This document shows positions 6,441 to 7,536 of a stretch of 7,536 nt of DNA, piece by piece. Position 1 is the stretch's first letter. Each line of letters opens with the position of its first letter. A program made the position numbers and the translations under genes. The stretch comes from Alphaproteobacteria bacterium (GTDB lineage Bacteria > Pseudomonadota > Alphaproteobacteria > ATCC43930 > CGMCC-115725): NCBI GenBank assembly GCA_017353855.1, contig JAFMSA010000189.1, positions 1-7,536 on the forward strand, read 5' to 3'. The notes under the pieces were generated by a model. It worked only from the letters and a program-made list of their open reading frames with translations. It was not told where the DNA came from and ran no database searches.

Positions 6441-7147
6441 GCCGCCTCCCTGCGCTCGCCGCGGCGGAGGATCTGGGTCATTTGCGCGACGATCGAGATT
6501 GCGACCTCGGCCGGGGACACCGCGCCGATCGTCAATCCGATCGGACCGTGTATGCGGGAAAGCTCACTCTCGGTGAACCCGAGCTCGGTCAGCCGGTCGC
6601 ATCGCGCCGCGTGGGTGCGGCGCGATCCGAGCGCGCCGATGTAAAAGCAGTCGGATCGCAAGGCCACGGCGAGAGCCGGGTCGTCGAGCTTGGGATCGTG
6701 CGTGAGGGTTACCACGGCCGAACGATGATCGGGCTTTAGCCGCTCCAGCGCCTCGTCGGGCCATTCCTGGGTCAGCTCCACATCGGGAAACCGCGCTTCG
6801 GTCGCAAAGGAACCCCGCGGATCGATGACGGCCACGCCGTAATCGGCAAGCTTCAACATCTGCACGAGCGGCTGCGCGATGTGCACTGCCCCGACCACGA
6901 AGCAGCGCCGCGGCGGGCTGAAGACTTCGACAAAGATCCGGCCGCCCGGCGCGTCCAGGGTCGTGTTGCGGTCGCTCCTGAGCGTCTCGCGCAGCGCGGC
7001 GAGCACGGCGCTGTCGAGCTCGAGCTCGCCCTCGGCCGAGCCCTCGTCGACGAGCAGTTGCCGGCCGCTTGCGAGATCGGTGGCGAGCAGGACGGAACGG
7101 GGCTCCCGGCCTGCCGCGACGATCGCATCGAGGAAACGCCGCTTCAT
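6437..7147 (-). CDS. XdhC-family maturation protein, Rossmann-domain part
   Basis: A 236-residue XdhC/CoxF-type protein. XdhC proteins bind molybdenum cofactor, protect it, and aid its sulfuration and insertion into molybdenum hydroxylases. Residues 1-75 are a poorly conserved remnant resembling the later part of an XdhC_CoxI domain, ending RIFVEVF. Residues 80-225 form the C-terminal Rossmann-like domain: CFVVGAVHIAQPLV (82-95), DYGVAVIDPRGSF (102-114), VVTLTHDPKLDDPAL (145-159), YIGALGSRRTHAAR (169-182) and IHGPIGLTIGAVSPAEVAIS (199-218). The glycine loop reads GAVHIA where GAGHVA is more usual. ATG 7147 was chosen because it overlaps the stop of the preceding gene as ATGA, implying translational coupling; a frame start at 7204 would add 19 residues unlike the family. 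Its own stop overlaps the next gene as GTGA. It probably works with the preceding short XdhC protein. Confidence 0.9.
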   Translation of the reverse strand: MKRRFLDAIVAAGREPRSVLLATDLASGRQLLVDEGSAEGELELDSAVLAALRETLRSDRNTTLDAPGGRIFVEVFSPPRRCFVVGAVHIAQPLVQMLKLADYGVAVIDPRGSFATEARFPDVELTQEWPDEALERLKPDHRSAVVTLTHDPKLDDPALAVALRSDCFYIGALGSRRTHAARCDRLTELGFTESELSRIHGPIGLTIGAVSPAEVAISIVAQMTQILRRGERREAA

Positions 7148-7464
7148 TCGACGCGCTCGACAAAAATCTGGATCTTGCCCCCGCAGGCCAGGCCGACCTC
7201 CCAAGCCTGGTCGTTGGTGATGCCGAAATCGAGAAGGCGCGGTTTCCCGTCACGGATCACGTTCAGTCCCTCGGTAACGACCGCGCCCTCGACGCAGCCG
7301 CCCGACACCGAACCGACCATTGCGCCTGATTGACTGACTGCGAGTTTGGCGCCGACCGGCCGCGGCGAGGAACCCCAGGTACTGACCACGGTCGCCAGCG
7401 CGACGCCCTCTCCGGCTTCGCGCCAGCGCGCGGCCTGGTCGAGGATCTCCATTGTATCGCTCAT
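7144..7464 (-). CDS. XdhC/CoxI N-terminal-domain protein
   Basis: A 106-residue protein made only of the N-terminal XdhC_CoxI domain. It opens MSDTMEILDQAARWREAGEG, then shows VALATVVSTWGSSPRPVGAK (21-40), MVGSVSGGCVEGAV (49-62) and WEVGLACGGKIQIFVE (88-103). The SGGCVE (Cys57) and ACGG (Cys94) motifs are family hallmarks; conserved cysteines of XdhC have been implicated in molybdenum-cofactor binding. In single-chain XdhC this domain is followed by a Rossmann domain, which here is supplied by the next gene. ATG 7464 is preferred: AAGGG lies five bases upstream, and the codon overlaps, as ATGA, the stop of an open frame entering from the right edge. GTG 7491 would add nine residues (MAAERSKGS) and cannot be excluded. 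The gene ends in the ATGA overlap with its partner. Confidence 0.88.
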   Translation of the reverse strand: MSDTMEILDQAARWREAGEGVALATVVSTWGSSPRPVGAKLAVSQSGAMVGSVSGGCVEGAVVTEGLNVIRDGKPRLLDFGITNDQAWEVGLACGGKIQIFVERVE

Positions 7465-7536
7465 GCTGCCCTTGCTCCGTTCTGCTGCCACAGCGTCGCC
7501 CCGGTCCCGCGCCGCGCAATCGGCGCGCTCAACACC
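7461..7536 (-). CDS. C-terminal end of an upstream operon gene (partial)
   Basis: A minus-strand frame enters from the right edge and ends at TGA 7463-7461. Its last 24 residues begin VLSAPIARRGTG and end WQQNGARAA. The stop overlaps the XdhC start as ATGA, the same coupling seen at the next junction, which is the main reason to believe it. The residues are too few to identify a family. In related loci this position often holds a CO-dehydrogenase-like accessory or structural gene, but that is inference. The xdhC frame itself also stays open to the edge, so this call is moderate. Confidence 0.42.
   Translation of the reverse strand, partial: VLSAPIARRGTGATLWQQNGARAA

Noticed and set aside
6437..7464. 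XdhC pair as a frameshifted single gene (pseudogene)
   Set aside because: Each frame ends and starts in a clean ATGA overlap, both proteins keep their conserved motifs, and two-gene XdhC sets are known, so a functional pair is more likely.

Overview
This GC-rich window, with dense, overlapping coding and several GTG starts, looks like chromosomal DNA from an alphaproteobacterium, probably of the Rhizobiales/Rhodospirillales type. That assignment rests on gene families and composition only. No RNA gene, CRISPR array, insertion sequence or phage gene is visible.

Layout. The left part (1-1399, plus strand) carries a LigE-like glutathione S-transferase followed 44 bases later by a four-helix CopD-like membrane protein. 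A secreted or membrane-anchored alpha/beta hydrolase with an extra C-terminal domain (2619-1387, minus strand) converges on the membrane protein and overlaps its end by 13 bases. A 423-base spacer follows; it holds a possible 42-residue membrane peptide on the minus strand and a short hairpin. Next is a conserved 134-residue protein of unknown function (3043-3447, plus strand). A hairpin without a U-run separates it from the next convergent gene.

The right half (7536 down to 3531, minus strand) looks like one tightly packed operon. In transcription order it holds the tail of an unidentified gene, a short XdhC/CoxI N-terminal-domain protein, a second XdhC-family protein with the Rossmann domain, a 547-residue fusion of a MoeA-like molybdopterin-binding domain to a MobA/MocA-like nucleotidyltransferase, then pcaH and pcaG. 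Three junctions overlap by four bases (ATGA, ATGA, GTGA). The nucleotidyltransferase-pcaH gap is 18 bases and the pcaH-pcaG gap 3 bases.

How the genes fit together. The XdhC pair and the nucleotidyltransferase are the usual maturation set for a molybdenum hydroxylase of the xanthine dehydrogenase/CO dehydrogenase family; the enzyme itself is not in the window and may lie beyond the right edge. PcaHG is protocatechuate 3,4-dioxygenase, an intradiol ring-cleaving enzyme of the beta-ketoadipate pathway, and its iron ligands are intact in PcaH. Finding pcaHG as the tail of a molybdenum-hydroxylase maturation operon, with no other pca gene in view, is the most notable feature. It suggests, as inference, that a molybdenum hydroxylase feeds an aromatic substrate towards protocatechuate or a similar catechol. 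I do not see a convincing wholly new system here.
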